The notes under the pieces are model-generated. The model was not told the DNA's origin. It was given only the letters and a program-made list of their open reading frames with translations, and did no database searches. A stretch of 64,000 nucleotides of DNA from positions 62,001-126,000 of the forward strand of contig NZ_QKZL01000001.1 of assembly GCF_003253995.1 (NCBI RefSeq). Direction: 5' to 3'. A program made the position numbers and the translations under genes. This DNA is from Palleronia aestuarii (GTDB lineage Bacteria; Pseudomonadota; Alphaproteobacteria; Rhodobacterales; Rhodobacteraceae). Shown one piece after another: positions 53,411 through 63,231 of the stretch (within the stretch, counting starts at the first letter, position 1; each line of letters starts with the position of its first letter).

Positions 53411-54580
53411 GTGGCGGCGGTGAACCCGGGAACGATCATATCGGGCGTGGCCCATCTGGCCCTCATCGCCTGGGTGCTTCTGGGCGGTATCTTCTCTCAT
53501 GCGCCGCTGCCCGCATCCCAGGTGGCCGACGTGACCGTCCTGAGCGAGCAGGAATTCGCGGCGCTGACACCCCCGGCGACCGCCCCGGATATCGCGACGG
53601 AGAGCCCCGCCGCGAGTGCGCCCGCTTCGCCCGAAACCGCGCCGGATCGGCCGACCGAGGAAAGCGCGCCGGAAGCGGCGGCGCCCCCGACGACACCCGT
53701 TCCGCCCGCGGCACCGGAGCCGACGCCCGAGACGCCCGCGCAGGCCGTGCCGGAGGCGGAAGTCTCGGACCTTGCCCCGGAGACCACCGCTCCGCCCGCC
53801 GCCGACGTGACGCCGCCCGCGCCTCGCGACGTCTCCCGTCCGTCGCCACGTGTGGCGAGCGAGGCCGCACCGCCGCCGCCCCTGGAAGCGGAGACCGCGC
53901 CCGAGACGATCGCCGCGCCTGCGCCCGAGCCCTCGCCAGAGGCTCTGCCGACCGAGGACGTCGTTCCGACCGCGCCCGAGGAGGCGGCGACGGAGATCGT
54001 GACGGAGGCCGAGGATCCCGGCGCGCGCCTGCAGGCCGCGGCCCCCACCGAGACGCGCCGCCCTCCGCGCCGCCCGCCGCCGCCGGTCGAGCAGGCCGAG
54101 GTTGAGCCGCAGGACGACCCGACACCGGCGCCCACGGCCCCGCAGACCGCCGGATCGAGCAGCGCGGCCTCGTCCGACAATGTCCAGGATGCGGTCGAGG
54201 ATGCGCTGGCCGGTCTCGATCTCGGCTCGGAAGCGCCCGCCGCGACGCCGGGCCCGCCCATGACCGGGTCCGAGCGCGAGGCGTTCAGCGTCTCGGTGCG
54301 CCGGTGCTGGTCGGTCGATCCGGGATCGGAGGCGTCGGGCGTGACCGTGACAGTGGCCTTCGAACTGACGCCGGAGGCGCGGGTCGTCGACGGCTCGCTG
54401 CGGCAGGCGGCCGCCGATGGCGGTTCGGACGCGGCGATCCGTTCGGCCTACGAGCGGGCGCGCCGGGCGATCCTGCGCTGCCAGAACCAGGATGGCGGCT
54501 TCGATCTGCCCGTGGAGAAATACGACCAGTGGCGGGAGGTTGAACTGACCTTCAATCCTACTGGAATGAGGATGCGATGA
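53411..54580 (+). CDS. tolA: Tol-Pal protein TolA, Pro/Ala/Glu-rich
   Basis: Spans the periplasm to link the inner membrane TolQR to Pal. The 389 residues begin with an inner membrane helix (about 8-30), then about 220 residues composed mainly of Pro, Ala, Thr and Glu (about 55-275) instead of the long Lys/Ala helix of E. coli TolA, and a C-terminal TonB-like domain with SVRRCWSVDPGSEASGVTVTVAFELT. The start is a GTG with no strong Shine-Dalgarno; a second GTG nine bases later is possible. Long period-2/3 Pro tracts make this a tight spot for assembly. Confidence 0.9.
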   Translation: MAAVNPGTIISGVAHLALIAWVLLGGIFSHAPLPASQVADVTVLSEQEFAALTPPATAPDIATESPAASAPASPETAPDRPTEESAPEAAAPPTTPVPPAAPEPTPETPAQAVPEAEVSDLAPETTAPPAADVTPPAPRDVSRPSPRVASEAAPPPPLEAETAPETIAAPAPEPSPEALPTEDVVPTAPEEAATEIVTEAEDPGARLQAAAPTETRRPPRRPPPPVEQAEVEPQDDPTPAPTAPQTAGSSSAASSDNVQDAVEDALAGLDLGSEAPAATPGPPMTGSEREAFSVSVRRCWSVDPGSEASGVTVTVAFELTPEARVVDGSLRQAAADGGSDAAIRSAYERARRAILRCQNQDGGFDLPVEKYDQWREVELTFNPTGMRMR

Positions 54581-54673
54581 GAGCTAGGGCCGATTGGCGA
54601 CCGCCTGCCGGGGCGTGGAGAGATCGACCGGCCCCCTTGATCCGAGACGACCGATTGCGAGAGTGGACCTGAC

Positions 54674-55999
54674 ATGAGCCTTCTGCGTATCCCCTTCCTG
54701 GCCCTCTGCGCGCTTCTCGCCACCCCGCTCGGTGTCGCGGCGCAGGACGGTCCGCTCCGGATCGAGATCACCGAGGGCGTGATCGAGCCCTTGCCGCTGG
54801 CGCTTCCGGACTTCGTGGCGGAGACGCCGGGCGCGGAGGACTGGGCGGCGCAGATCACCCAGGTGGTCGCCGACGACCTCACGGGGACAGGTCTTTTCCG
54901 TCGGATCCCGTCGGACGCGTTCATCACCCAGGTCTCGACGTTCACGCCCGATATCGACTACGCGAACTGGAAAGCGATCAACGCCCAGGCGCTCGTCACG
55001 GGCGCGGTGGCCGTGGATGGCGGCGGCAACCTCACCGTCAAGTTCCGGCTCTTCGACGTCTTCTCCGAGGCGCCGCTCGGGGAGGGACTGCAATTCTCCG
55101 GGAGCCAGGATGCCTGGCGCAGGCTTGCCCACAAGGTCTCCGATGCGGTCTATTCGCGGATCACCGGGGAGGGGGGCTATTTCGACAGCCGCGTCGTCTT
55201 CGTCAACGAGGCCGGCCCCAAGAACGCCCGGCAGAAGCGTCTCGCGATCATGGATTACGACGGCGCGAACGTTCAGTACCTGACCGACAGTACCGCGCTC
55301 GTCCTCGCGCCGCGGTTCTCGCCCGACGGCGAGCGGGTGCTCTTCACGAGCTACGAGACCGGATTCCCGGAGATCTACCAGCTCGATGTCGGCCCGGTGA
55401 GCCGGCAGAAACTCTCCGTCCCGGCGGAATCGATGACTTTCGCACCGCGCTATGCGCCCGACGGGGAGACGGTGGTCTTCTCCGCCTCGATCAACGGCAA
55501 TACCGACATCTACAGCCTGAGCCCGGGCGGCGCGCCGGAGCAGTTGACGAACGCCCCCTCGATCGAGACGGCGCCGTCCTACTCCCCCGACGGCAGCGAG
55601 ATCGTGTTCGAGAGCGACCGCTCCGGCACCCCGCAACTCTACGTGATGCCAGCGAGCGGCGGCGAGCCGCGGCGGATCAGCTACGGGCAGGGGCGATACG
55701 GCACGCCGGTCTGGAGCCCGCGGGGCGACCTCATCGCCTTCACCAAGCAGAATGCGGGGCGCTTCCATATCGGCGTGATGCGGACCGACGGCAGCGAAGA
55801 GCGGCTTTTGACCGCCTCTTTCCTCGATGAGGGGCCGAGTTGGGCGCCGAACGGCCGGGTCATCATGTTCACCCGCGAGAGTGCCGGCGCGGACGGGCAG
55901 CCGGCCCTCTATTCCGTGGACGTGTCGGGCCGCAATCTGAGGCAGGTGCCGACGCCGGAGGCGGCGTCCGATCCCGCGTGGTCGCCGCTCTTGCCGTAA
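54674..55999 (+). CDS. tolB: Tol-Pal periplasmic protein TolB
   Basis: Periplasmic protein binding Pal and TolA. The 441 residues have a signal peptide (1-23, ending VAAQ), an N-terminal alpha/beta domain, and a six-bladed propeller with repeated SPDG and IY-SL motifs ([46 protein letters not shown]). It follows tolA after 93 bases and lies upstream of pal. Confidence 0.96.
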   Translation: MSLLRIPFLALCALLATPLGVAAQDGPLRIEITEGVIEPLPLALPDFVAETPGAEDWAAQITQVVADDLTGTGLFRRIPSDAFITQVSTFTPDIDYANWKAINAQALVTGAVAVDGGGNLTVKFRLFDVFSEAPLGEGLQFSGSQDAWRRLAHKVSDAVYSRITGEGGYFDSRVVFVNEAGPKNARQKRLAIMDYDGANVQYLTDSTALVLAPRFSPDGERVLFTSYETGFPEIYQLDVGPVSRQKLSVPAESMTFAPRYAPDGETVVFSASINGNTDIYSLSPGGAPEQLTNAPSIETAPSYSPDGSEIVFESDRSGTPQLYVMPASGGEPRRISYGQGRYGTPVWSPRGDLIAFTKQNAGRFHIGVMRTDGSEERLLTASFLDEGPSWAPNGRVIMFTRESAGADGQPALYSVDVSGRNLRQVPTPEAASDPAWSPLLP

Positions 56000-56087
56000 C
56001 GTGCGGCGTGTTTCCATGTGCCGGACCCGATGCTAAGGGGGCGAGGGACAGACAGGCCCGAGAGGCCATCAGACGAGGACCGAGACG

Positions 56088-56627
56088 ATGAGGGCGATTG
56101 GCAAGACGGCGCTGATATTCGGGATGCTGGCGCTGGCCGCTTGTTCCAATCCCGACCGGTTCGGCGATGGAGGCCCCGGCTTCGGCGGGGGCTACGGCAC
56201 GGGCGCCGGAGGGCTCGCGGGGGCGAACGGGATCGGGACGGGACCGCTCGATCCGTCTTCGCCCACATACTTCTCGCAGACGATCGGCGATCGCGTGCTT
56301 TTCGCCGTAGACGAATCCACGTTGTCGGACGCGGCCCGCTCGACCCTGCAGGGTCAGGCCAACTGGCTCAACACCAACCCCGAATACACGGCCATCATCG
56401 AAGGCCACGCTGACGAGCAGGGGACGCGGGAATACAACCTCGCCCTCGGCGCCCGTCGCGCGGCATCGGCCCGCGACTTCCTCGTGAGCCAGGGCGTCGC
56501 GTCTAGCCGGCTCGAGACCGTGACCTATGGCAAGGAACGGCCGATCGAGATCTGCTCAACCGAAGAATGCTATACGAAGAACCGCCGCGCCGTGACGGTG
56601 ATCGCGGCCGGGCAGGGCATCAGTTGA
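56088..56627 (+). CDS. pal: Peptidoglycan-associated lipoprotein Pal
   Basis: Outer membrane lipoprotein that tethers the outer membrane to peptidoglycan. A signal with lipobox LALAAC (C19) is followed by a Gly-rich linker (about 26-50) and an OmpA domain with the peptidoglycan-binding stretch IIEGHADEQGTREYNLALGARRA. Its 179 residues match the family. Positioned between tolB and cpoB as usual. Confidence 0.97.
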   Translation: MRAIGKTALIFGMLALAACSNPDRFGDGGPGFGGGYGTGAGGLAGANGIGTGPLDPSSPTYFSQTIGDRVLFAVDESTLSDAARSTLQGQANWLNTNPEYTAIIEGHADEQGTREYNLALGARRAASARDFLVSQGVASSRLETVTYGKERPIEICSTEECYTKNRRAVTVIAAGQGIS

Positions 56628-56631
56628 GACG

Positions 56632-57456
56632 ATGACCGTGATCCGTCCGCTTCTCTGCGCGCTTCTCCTCCTGCCGGGCCTTGCCCGGGCGCAGGACGCT
56701 GAGACGCTGGCCGACATCCGTCAGGAACTCTCGATCCTCTATGTCGAGATTCAGAAGCTCAATCGGGAGCTTTCGACCACCGGCAACATGGGCTTGAACC
56801 TCTCGGGCACGTCGGTGCTCGAGCGGGTGGACGCGATGGAGGCGGAACTGCAGCGCCTGACCGCCGATACGGAGGAGATGCAGTTCCGCATCGACCGCGT
56901 GGTGCGGGACGGAACGAACCGGGTCGGCGATCTCGAGTTCCGCCTCTGCGAACTCGAGCCCGATTGCGACATCTCCACGCTGGGCGATACGCCGACCCTC
57001 GGCGGCGATACCGGCACGCCCCCGCCCGCGGCGTCCGCGCCCGCCCCGCAATCGAACGGCGCGGCAGAACTCGCCATCGGCGAGCAGCAGGATTTCGACC
57101 GGGCGAAGGCGGCGCTCGATTCCGGTGAGTATCGCAGCGCCTCGGACCTCTTCGCGGCCTTCGCCGAGACCTATACCGGGGGTCCTCTGACGGGCGAGGC
57201 GCATTACCTGCGCGGAACCGCGCTCTCAGAGCTCGGGGAGACCGCCGCCGCTGCCCGGGCCTATCTCGAATCCTTCTCCGGCTCGCCCGACGGGACCCGT
57301 GCCCCCGATGCGCTCCTGCAGCTCGGTCTCGAGCTCGACGCCCTGGGACAGAGGGAGGATGCCTGCGCCACGCTCTACGAGGTGACAGGACGTTTCCCGG
57401 AAAGCCCGGCTGCGGACGAGGCGCAATCCGCGCGGGCCGATCTCGCCTGCGGATGA
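56632..57456 (+). CDS. cpoB: Cell division coordinator CpoB (YbgF)
   Basis: Periplasmic tol-pal companion that coordinates peptidoglycan synthesis with outer membrane constriction. The 274 residues have a signal peptide (1-22), a coiled-coil-like segment (LADIRQELSILYVEIQKLNREL), an Ala/Pro linker, and a C-terminal three-repeat TPR region (FDRAKAALDSGEYRSASDLFAAF, then AHYLRGTALSELGETAAAARAYL). It overlaps tilS by four bases (ATGA). Confidence 0.93.
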   Translation: MTVIRPLLCALLLLPGLARAQDAETLADIRQELSILYVEIQKLNRELSTTGNMGLNLSGTSVLERVDAMEAELQRLTADTEEMQFRIDRVVRDGTNRVGDLEFRLCELEPDCDISTLGDTPTLGGDTGTPPPAASAPAPQSNGAAELAIGEQQDFDRAKAALDSGEYRSASDLFAAFAETYTGGPLTGEAHYLRGTALSELGETAAAARAYLESFSGSPDGTRAPDALLQLGLELDALGQREDACATLYEVTGRFPESPAADEAQSARADLACG

Positions 57457-58718
57457 CGAAAGCCGCGCCGATCGGAGAGGCGCAGCTTCTTTCCACCCTC
57501 GCCAGTGAGATCCCGGACGACGCCGGCAAGATCGGTGTCGCCGTTTCGGGCGGCGGGGATTCCCTGGCGCTTCTTCTCCTCGCGGCCCGGCATGGACGCG
57601 CGGCGGGGCTGCATGTCGAAGCGATCACCGTCGATCACGGGCTCCGAGCGGGGGCCGCGCAGGAGGCTGAACGCGTCGCCCGGCTCTGTTTAGAACTCGC
57701 CGTACCGCATGCGATCCGTCGCTGGTCGCGACCCGAGGGGCCCGGCAACCTTCAGGCACAGGCGCGGATCGCCCGCTACGATCTTATCTCCGGCTGGGCC
57801 GTCGAGCGGGGCGTCACGCATGTCCTTCTCGGTCATACCGCCGACGACCAGGCGGAAACCTTTCTCATGCGGCTGGGCCGACGGGCGGGTGTGGACGGTC
57901 TCGCTCGCATGTCCGGGAGGTTTGCGCATGGGGGCGCCGTGTTCCTCAGACCGCTACTCGATGCGACACGGGCCGATCTGCGCCGGTTCCTCCAAGAGCG
58001 AGGCGTCGAGTGGTGCGACGACCCCAGCAACGAGGATCCGCGCTTCGATCGGGTGCGCGCGCGCCGCGCGCTGGCGGCACTAGCCGATCTCGGTCTCGAC
58101 GCGGCGGCGCTCACGGCCGTCGCCGCCCATATGGCGACCGCCCGCGATGCCCTCGAGCAGGTGACCTGCGACGCGGCGCACGAAATCGTGGTGCAGGAAC
58201 ATGGCGATCTCCTGATCCGCCGCGATCGGTTCAGGGAAATCCCGCCGGAAATCGCCCGGCGCCTGTGCCAGGCGGCCTTGCGGTGGGTCGGTGGTGCAAG
58301 CTACCCGCCCCGCTTCCGACCCCTCTCCGAAGTGATTCGCGTGCTTGGTTCCGGAGGGTCGATTTCCCTCGCCGGATGCCTCGTTCGGTCCGGCCCGGGA
58401 AATTTCGCGCGTGTAATGCGCGAATTCGACGCGGTTCGCCACATGGTTGTCAGCGCGGGAAGCCTGTGGGACGGGCGATGGAATATCGACGGACCGCCGG
58501 TGCCCGGCACGACGATCAGGCCGCTCGGCGAGGAGGGGGTCCGGCAACTGCCTGATGAAGCTACAAACTTGCGGCCTCGCCAAGCGCTTCTCGCCGATCC
58601 CGGCCTCTGGCGTGACGACCAGCTCATCGCGGCACCGCTCGCAGGCTACGGGACCGGATTCGAAGCGCGGCTGGTAGGAGATCGTGCACGGTTTCTCTCT
58701 ACCTTGGCCTCGCATTGA
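57453..58718 (+). CDS. tilS: tRNA(Ile) lysidine synthetase
   Basis: Makes lysidine at C34 of tRNA-Ile2, so the CAT anticodon reads AUA. The 421 residues contain the ATP-binding PP-loop VSGGGDSLALLL (S32-S37), ITVDHGLR, and the N-terminal domain end GHTADDQAETFLMRL; the C-terminal substrate domain is about residues 220-421. The start overlaps cpoB. A gene for its tRNA-Ile2 substrate was not seen unless the tRNA at 12593 is misassigned. Confidence 0.95.
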   Translation: MTKAAPIGEAQLLSTLASEIPDDAGKIGVAVSGGGDSLALLLLAARHGRAAGLHVEAITVDHGLRAGAAQEAERVARLCLELAVPHAIRRWSRPEGPGNLQAQARIARYDLISGWAVERGVTHVLLGHTADDQAETFLMRLGRRAGVDGLARMSGRFAHGGAVFLRPLLDATRADLRRFLQERGVEWCDDPSNEDPRFDRVRARRALAALADLGLDAAALTAVAAHMATARDALEQVTCDAAHEIVVQEHGDLLIRRDRFREIPPEIARRLCQAALRWVGGASYPPRFRPLSEVIRVLGSGGSISLAGCLVRSGPGNFARVMREFDAVRHMVVSAGSLWDGRWNIDGPPVPGTTIRPLGEEGVRQLPDEATNLRPRQALLADPGLWRDDQLIAAPLAGYGTGFEARLVGDRARFLSTLASH

Positions 58719-58791
58719 AGCGCGCGGCCTGATACTTATCTCTGACTTGGTCCTATCGGGCCGTCCGCAGCCGTGAACTGGGAGTGAGTCA

Positions 58792-60708
58792 TTGGGCAAC
58801 GCGCGCAACATCGCATTTTGGGTGGTCCTGTTCCTTTTGGTGCTGGCGCTCTTCAACCTTTTCTCCGGCGGCCAATCCGGGATGTCGTCCCGGTCGATCA
58901 GCTATTCCGACTTCATCGAGCGTGTGAACAGCGGCGATGTCTCCTCCGTTACGCTCGACGGCGAGCGCGTCCTCTTCCGGGGAACCGATGGTCAGGAATT
59001 CACGACGATCCGGCCCGATCAGGGCGATCAGCTTACCGAGCGCCTGATCGAGCGTGACGTTGCCGTGAACGCGGAGCCGCAGGAACAATCCGGCTTCACT
59101 ACGGTCCTCATGACCTTCCTGCCCTTCCTCCTCCTCATCGGCGTCTGGATCTATTTCATGAACCGGATGCAGGGCGGCGGCAAAGGCGGTGCGATGGGCT
59201 TCGGTAAATCGCGGGCAAAGCTCCTGACCGAAAAGCACGGGCGCGTGACCTTCGACGACGTGGCCGGCATCGACGAGGCCAAGGACGAGCTCGAGGAGAT
59301 CGTCGAGTTCCTGCGCAATCCGCAGAAATTCTCGCGGCTGGGCGGCAAGATCCCGAAGGGCGCACTGCTCGTCGGACCTCCGGGCACCGGTAAGACGCTG
59401 CTGGCGCGGGCCATCGCGGGCGAGGCGGGCGTGCCGTTCTTCACCATCTCCGGCTCCGACTTCGTGGAGATGTTCGTGGGTGTCGGTGCCTCCCGCGTGC
59501 GTGACATGTTCGAGCAGGCCAAGAAGAACGCGCCGTGCATCGTCTTCATCGACGAGATTGATGCCGTGGGCCGGTCGCGCGGCGTAGGCTATGGCGGCGG
59601 AAACGACGAGCGTGAGCAGACGCTGAACCAGCTTCTCGTCGAGATGGATGGGTTCGAGGCCAACGAGGGGATCATCATCGTCGCCGCGACGAACCGCCCC
59701 GACGTTCTCGACCCTGCGCTTCTGCGGCCGGGCCGGTTCGACCGGCAGGTCCAGGTGCCGAACCCCGACATCAAGGGCCGCGAGAAGATCCTGGGCGTCC
59801 ATGCCCGCAAGGTTCCGCTCGGCCCGAACGTGGACCTGCGGATCATCGCCCGCGGTACGCCCGGCTTCTCCGGTGCGGATCTCGCCAATCTGGTGAACGA
59901 GGCGGCGCTGATGGCCGCGCGGGTCGGTCGTCGTTTCGTGACGATGGACGATTTCGAGAACGCCAAGGACAAGGTCATGATGGGCTCCGAGCGGCGCTCG
60001 ATGGTCATGACCGAGGACGAGAAGAAGCTGACAGCCTATCACGAGGCGGGCCATGCCGTCGTCGGCCTAAACGTTCCGCAGCACGACCCGATCCACAAGG
60101 CGACGATCATTCCGCGCGGCCGCGCCCTCGGCCTCGTCCTGTCTTTGCCCGAGCGCGATCAGCTTTCCGTCAGCCTGACGAAGTACACGTCGAAGATCGC
60201 GATGGCGATGGGAGGCCGCGTGGCCGAAGAGCTGATCTTCGGCAAGGAGAACGTCACCTCCGGCGCGGCGTCCGACATCCAGCAGGTGTCTAAGATCGCG
60301 CGGGCCATGGTCACGCAGTTCGGTTTCGCCGAAGAGCTCGGTTACGTCGACTACGCGAATGAGCAGCAGAGTTATCTCGGCGCTTACGGTGGTGGGACCA
60401 ACCACTCCGCGGATACGCAGAAGGTGATCGACGACAAGGTGAAGGCAATCATCGACGAGGGCTACGAAACCGCGAAGCGGATCCTGACCGAGAAACGAGA
60501 CGATTTGGAACGCCTCGCGCGCGGTCTTCTGGAGTACGAGACGCTGACCGGACCGGAGATCATGCGGGTCATCAACGGAGAGCCGCTCGACCGGAGCGAC
60601 GACGATGACCGGCCGGATCAGGGCAACGCACCCTCCGTCGCATCGATCCCGAAAACGAAGCCGAAGCCGAAGGCCGATAGCGGTCTGGAGCCAGAGCCGA
60701 GCACCTGA
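58792..60708 (+). CDS. ftsH: ATP-dependent zinc metalloprotease FtsH
   Basis: Membrane AAA+ protease degrading unstable and membrane proteins (including LpxC and sigma-32 in E. coli). The 638 residues have two N-terminal helices (about 5-25 and 98-120), the AAA module with Walker A GPPGTGKT at about residue 195, Walker [15 protein letters not shown] arginines, and the zinc site HEAGH at about residue 417. A TTG start with GGGAG eight bases upstream was chosen. A terminator follows. Confidence 0.98.
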   Translation: MGNARNIAFWVVLFLLVLALFNLFSGGQSGMSSRSISYSDFIERVNSGDVSSVTLDGERVLFRGTDGQEFTTIRPDQGDQLTERLIERDVAVNAEPQEQSGFTTVLMTFLPFLLLIGVWIYFMNRMQGGGKGGAMGFGKSRAKLLTEKHGRVTFDDVAGIDEAKDELEEIVEFLRNPQKFSRLGGKIPKGALLVGPPGTGKTLLARAIAGEAGVPFFTISGSDFVEMFVGVGASRVRDMFEQAKKNAPCIVFIDEIDAVGRSRGVGYGGGNDEREQTLNQLLVEMDGFEANEGIIIVAATNRPDVLDPALLRPGRFDRQVQVPNPDIKGREKILGVHARKVPLGPNVDLRIIARGTPGFSGADLANLVNEAALMAARVGRRFVTMDDFENAKDKVMMGSERRSMVMTEDEKKLTAYHEAGHAVVGLNVPQHDPIHKATIIPRGRALGLVLSLPERDQLSVSLTKYTSKIAMAMGGRVAEELIFGKENVTSGAASDIQQVSKIARAMVTQFGFAEELGYVDYANEQQSYLGAYGGGTNHSADTQKVIDDKVKAIIDEGYETAKRILTEKRDDLERLARGLLEYETLTGPEIMRVINGEPLDRSDDDDRPDQGNAPSVASIPKTKPKPKADSGLEPEPST

Positions 60709-60731
60709 TCGGCAAGCTACGACGATACCGA

Positions 60732-60764
60732 CGCCCCGCCCTCATCGGCGGGGCGTTTTCGTTT
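60732..60764 (+). terminator. Rho-independent terminator after ftsH
   Basis: A 9-bp perfect stem CGCCCCGCC / GGCGGGGCG with a 6-base loop, followed by TTTTCGTTT. It lies 23 bases past the ftsH stop. Strong intrinsic terminator, ending the ruv-tol-ftsH run. Confidence 0.88.
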
Positions 60765-60836
60765 GGACCGATGCCTGGGGATGCATGTCCCGGCGCTTTG
60801 CGCCATCATGCGGTCGAAACGACACGAGGATTGGTG

Positions 60837-61421
60837 ATGCAGGCTCTCGTTCCGACGGACCATACCGCCCGCGTGACGTGGCTCGGCCGGGTTCCGCACC
60901 GCGATCGCAAGCCTGTCGACGGGGAGGGCGTGGCCGCCATGCCCCTCGCGTTCGGCGGCATGGAGGGCGAGTTTCACGCCGGCGTCACGCGGCCCGCCTG
61001 TTCCCGCGTGGCCCAGCAGCATCCGCGCGATACCGAGATCGCCAATGTTCGCCAGTTGACGATCCTCTCGGCCGAGGAACTCGCCGCGATCGCACAGGAC
61101 ATGGAGATCGAACGGGTCGATCCTGCCTGGCTCGGCGCTTCGATCGTTGTCGAGGGGATCGCCGATTTCAGTCACGTCCCGCCCTCCGCGCGCCTGCAGG
61201 GGCCCGATGGCGTCACGCTCGTCATCGACATGCAGAACCTACCCTGCCAGTATCCGGCGATGAAGATCGCCGAGGCGGTGGGGGAACGCGGCAAACGGTT
61301 CAAGGCGGCCGCCGAGGGCCGCCGTGGCGTTACGGCGTGGGTGGAGCGTCCCGGAACGATCCGCGCGGGCGAGACGCTGCGCCTGCACGTTCCCGGACAG
61401 CGTGGCTGGCAGGGCGGCTGA
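60837..61421 (+). CDS. MOSC domain-containing protein
   Basis: A 194-residue protein with a MOSC domain, found in molybdenum-cofactor sulfurases and YiiM-like proteins. Visible motifs are TRPACSRVAQQHPRDTEIANVRQLTILSAEEL and PPSARLQGPDGVTLVIDMQNLPCQYPAMKIA (with the conserved cysteine). Partner enzyme unknown. GAGGA precedes the ATG. Convergent with folD with a 3-base gap between stops. An upstream reading (from 60771) is unlikely. Confidence 0.87.
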   Translation: MQALVPTDHTARVTWLGRVPHRDRKPVDGEGVAAMPLAFGGMEGEFHAGVTRPACSRVAQQHPRDTEIANVRQLTILSAEELAAIAQDMEIERVDPAWLGASIVVEGIADFSHVPPSARLQGPDGVTLVIDMQNLPCQYPAMKIAEAVGERGKRFKAAAEGRRGVTAWVERPGTIRAGETLRLHVPGQRGWQGG

Positions 61422-61424
61422 CGG

Positions 61425-62336
61425 TCAGAGCGTCAGCCCCTCGGGCTCGGCCAGGCCGTTCGCACGGCAGCAGGCGGTGATCGTGTTGGCCAGCAGGCAC
61501 GCGATGGTCATGGGACCGACGCCACCCGGCACCGGCGTGATCGCGCCCGCCACCTCCCGGCAGCTTGCGAAGTCGCAATCCCCGACGAGGCGGGTCGCAT
61601 CGCCCTCCGTGATGCGATTGATGCCGACGTCGATCACCGTCGCGCCGGGCTTCAGCATGTCGCCCGTGACCATTCCGGGACGACCGACGGCGGCGACGAG
61701 GATGTCGGCGCGGCGCGTCACCTCCGCGAGGTCGCGCGTGCGGGAATGAGCGATCGTCACCGTGCAACTCTCGCGCAGGAGAAGCTGTGCCATGGGCTTG
61801 CCGACGATGTTCGAGCGACCAAGCACGACCGCGTCGAGGCCGGAGAGCGATCCGAGGTGATCGCGCAGGAGCATCAGGCAGCCCAGGGGCGTGCAGGGGA
61901 CCATCGCCTTCTGTCCGGCGCCGAGGCGTCCGACATTGCTGACATGGAATCCGTCCACGTCCTTGGCGGGGTCGATCGCGTCCAGTACGGCGCCGGTGTC
62001 GACCTGCTCGGGCAGGGGGAGTTGCACGAGGATCCCGTGGACGGCCGGATCGACATTGAGCTGTCGCACGAGGTCGAGGAGGTCGGCCTGGGAAACCGTC
62101 GCGTCCAGCCGGTGTTCGAAGGACGCCATGCCGGCCTCCCGGGTCTGCTTGCCCTTCATCCGGACATAGACCTGGCTCGCCGGATCCTCGCCCACGAGAA
62201 CGACGGCAAGGCCCGGGACAATGCCGTGATCCGCCGCGAGGCGGGAGACGTGGTCGGCCACACGGGTCCGGATCGTGGCGGCGAAAGCCTTTCCGTCGAG
62301 AAGGATGGCCTCTCCGGCCGCTTCCGATTGCGTCAT
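61425..62336 (-). CDS. folD: Methylenetetrahydrofolate dehydrogenase/cyclohydrolase
   Basis: Bifunctional one-carbon enzyme converting 5,10-methylene-THF to 10-formyl-THF. The 303-residue protein (from the ATG at 62336) has the family motifs ILLDGKAFA, the active-site [43 protein letters not shown] and [10 protein letters not shown]. Another ATG at 62351 also has a good Shine-Dalgarno and would add five residues; further ATGs upstream exist but are beyond the family start. Followed on its 5' side by pdeM. Confidence 0.95.
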   Translation of the reverse strand: MTQSEAAGEAILLDGKAFAATIRTRVADHVSRLAADHGIVPGLAVVLVGEDPASQVYVRMKGKQTREAGMASFEHRLDATVSQADLLDLVRQLNVDPAVHGILVQLPLPEQVDTGAVLDAIDPAKDVDGFHVSNVGRLGAGQKAMVPCTPLGCLMLLRDHLGSLSGLDAVVLGRSNIVGKPMAQLLLRESCTVTIAHSRTRDLAEVTRRADILVAAVGRPGMVTGDMLKPGATVIDVGINRITEGDATRLVGDCDFASCREVAGAITPVPGGVGPMTIACLLANTITACCRANGLAEPEGLTL

Positions 62337-62466
62337 GCGTGCGCTCTCCATGGCGGAACTCTCCGTGCCAATGCCCGTCATGCGCGGCCTATACCAAGGT
62401 GCGTCCGGACGCATCGGGGATTTTGCGACGGATCGGTGCGCGGAACCGGCCGAGCCGGGACCCAAT

Positions 62467-63177
62467 TCAGACGGCGTGCCGCCGGGTCGCACGCCGCGCC
62501 GTCGTGGATGGCGGGGCAGGTCGCGGCACCGGTACCTTGCACGGTCTCTGACCCGTCAGCACCGCGCAGGCCCCAAGGTGCATCAGATCCGCGAGGGGCG
62601 AGGCGGTCCAGTCGAGCCCGCCCGTATAGGTACCGTAAGCGGGCATGATAATCCGGTTTGCATCATGGAGAAAACAGCGCCGCGACACGACACGGCCGCC
62701 AAGTGCGAGCCGCGCCTTCGGATGGTAATGGCCCGAAATCTCCGGCACCCGGTCGCCTGCGATGTGGCGGAACCCGAGCGGGCCGAGCACCGCCTCTTCT
62801 GCCACCCTCCCGCCGAGGTCACGCGGGGCGGGATCGTGGTTGCCGGTGATCCAGATCCAGTCCCGTCCGCATTGCATCGCGTCGATCGTCTCGATCTCCG
62901 CCGGCCCGATCCCGGCGCGGGCGGCGTCGTCGTCGAGCGAATCGCCCAGGCAGATGATGCGGGCCGGATCGGTCGCTCGGATATCGGCCTCGAGCCGCAG
63001 GAGCGTGTCGCGCGTCTCGTAGGGAGGCAGGATCGCGCCGCCGCGTCGCGCCAGCCGTTCCGCTTTCCCGAGATGCAGGTCGGAGACGACGAGCAGGGCT
63101 TTTTCCGGCCAGTGGAGCGCGCCCGATCCGAGCGCGCGGAGCGATTGGCCGGCCAGCGTGATGTCGCAGGAGTTCAT
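62467..63177 (-). CDS. pdeM: Ligase-associated DNA damage response endonuclease PdeM
   Basis: Metallophosphoesterase of 236 residues. Metal motifs are SDLHLG (about 32-37), [14 protein letters not shown] and SGHYHPKA, in the PdeM order. The C terminus (about 205-236) is Pro/Arg-rich ([17 protein letters not shown]). In proteobacteria it goes with an ATP-dependent DNA ligase, an Lhr-like helicase and an exonuclease-like protein; here Lhr is directly upstream. Starts at 63177 or four codons upstream (63189) are both open. Overlap or coupling with lhr is not present (54-base gap). Confidence 0.92.
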   Translation of the reverse strand: MNSCDITLAGQSLRALGSGALHWPEKALLVVSDLHLGKAERLARRGGAILPPYETRDTLLRLEADIRATDPARIICLGDSLDDDAARAGIGPAEIETIDAMQCGRDWIWITGNHDPAPRDLGGRVAEEAVLGPLGFRHIAGDRVPEISGHYHPKARLALGGRVVSRRCFLHDANRIIMPAYGTYTGGLDWTASPLADLMHLGACAVLTGQRPCKVPVPRPAPPSTTARRATRRHAV

Positions 63178-63231
63178 GGGATGTTCCATGCCAAAGCACG
63201 GGCCGGGACGCAAGATGCCGCGCCGCTCCGA

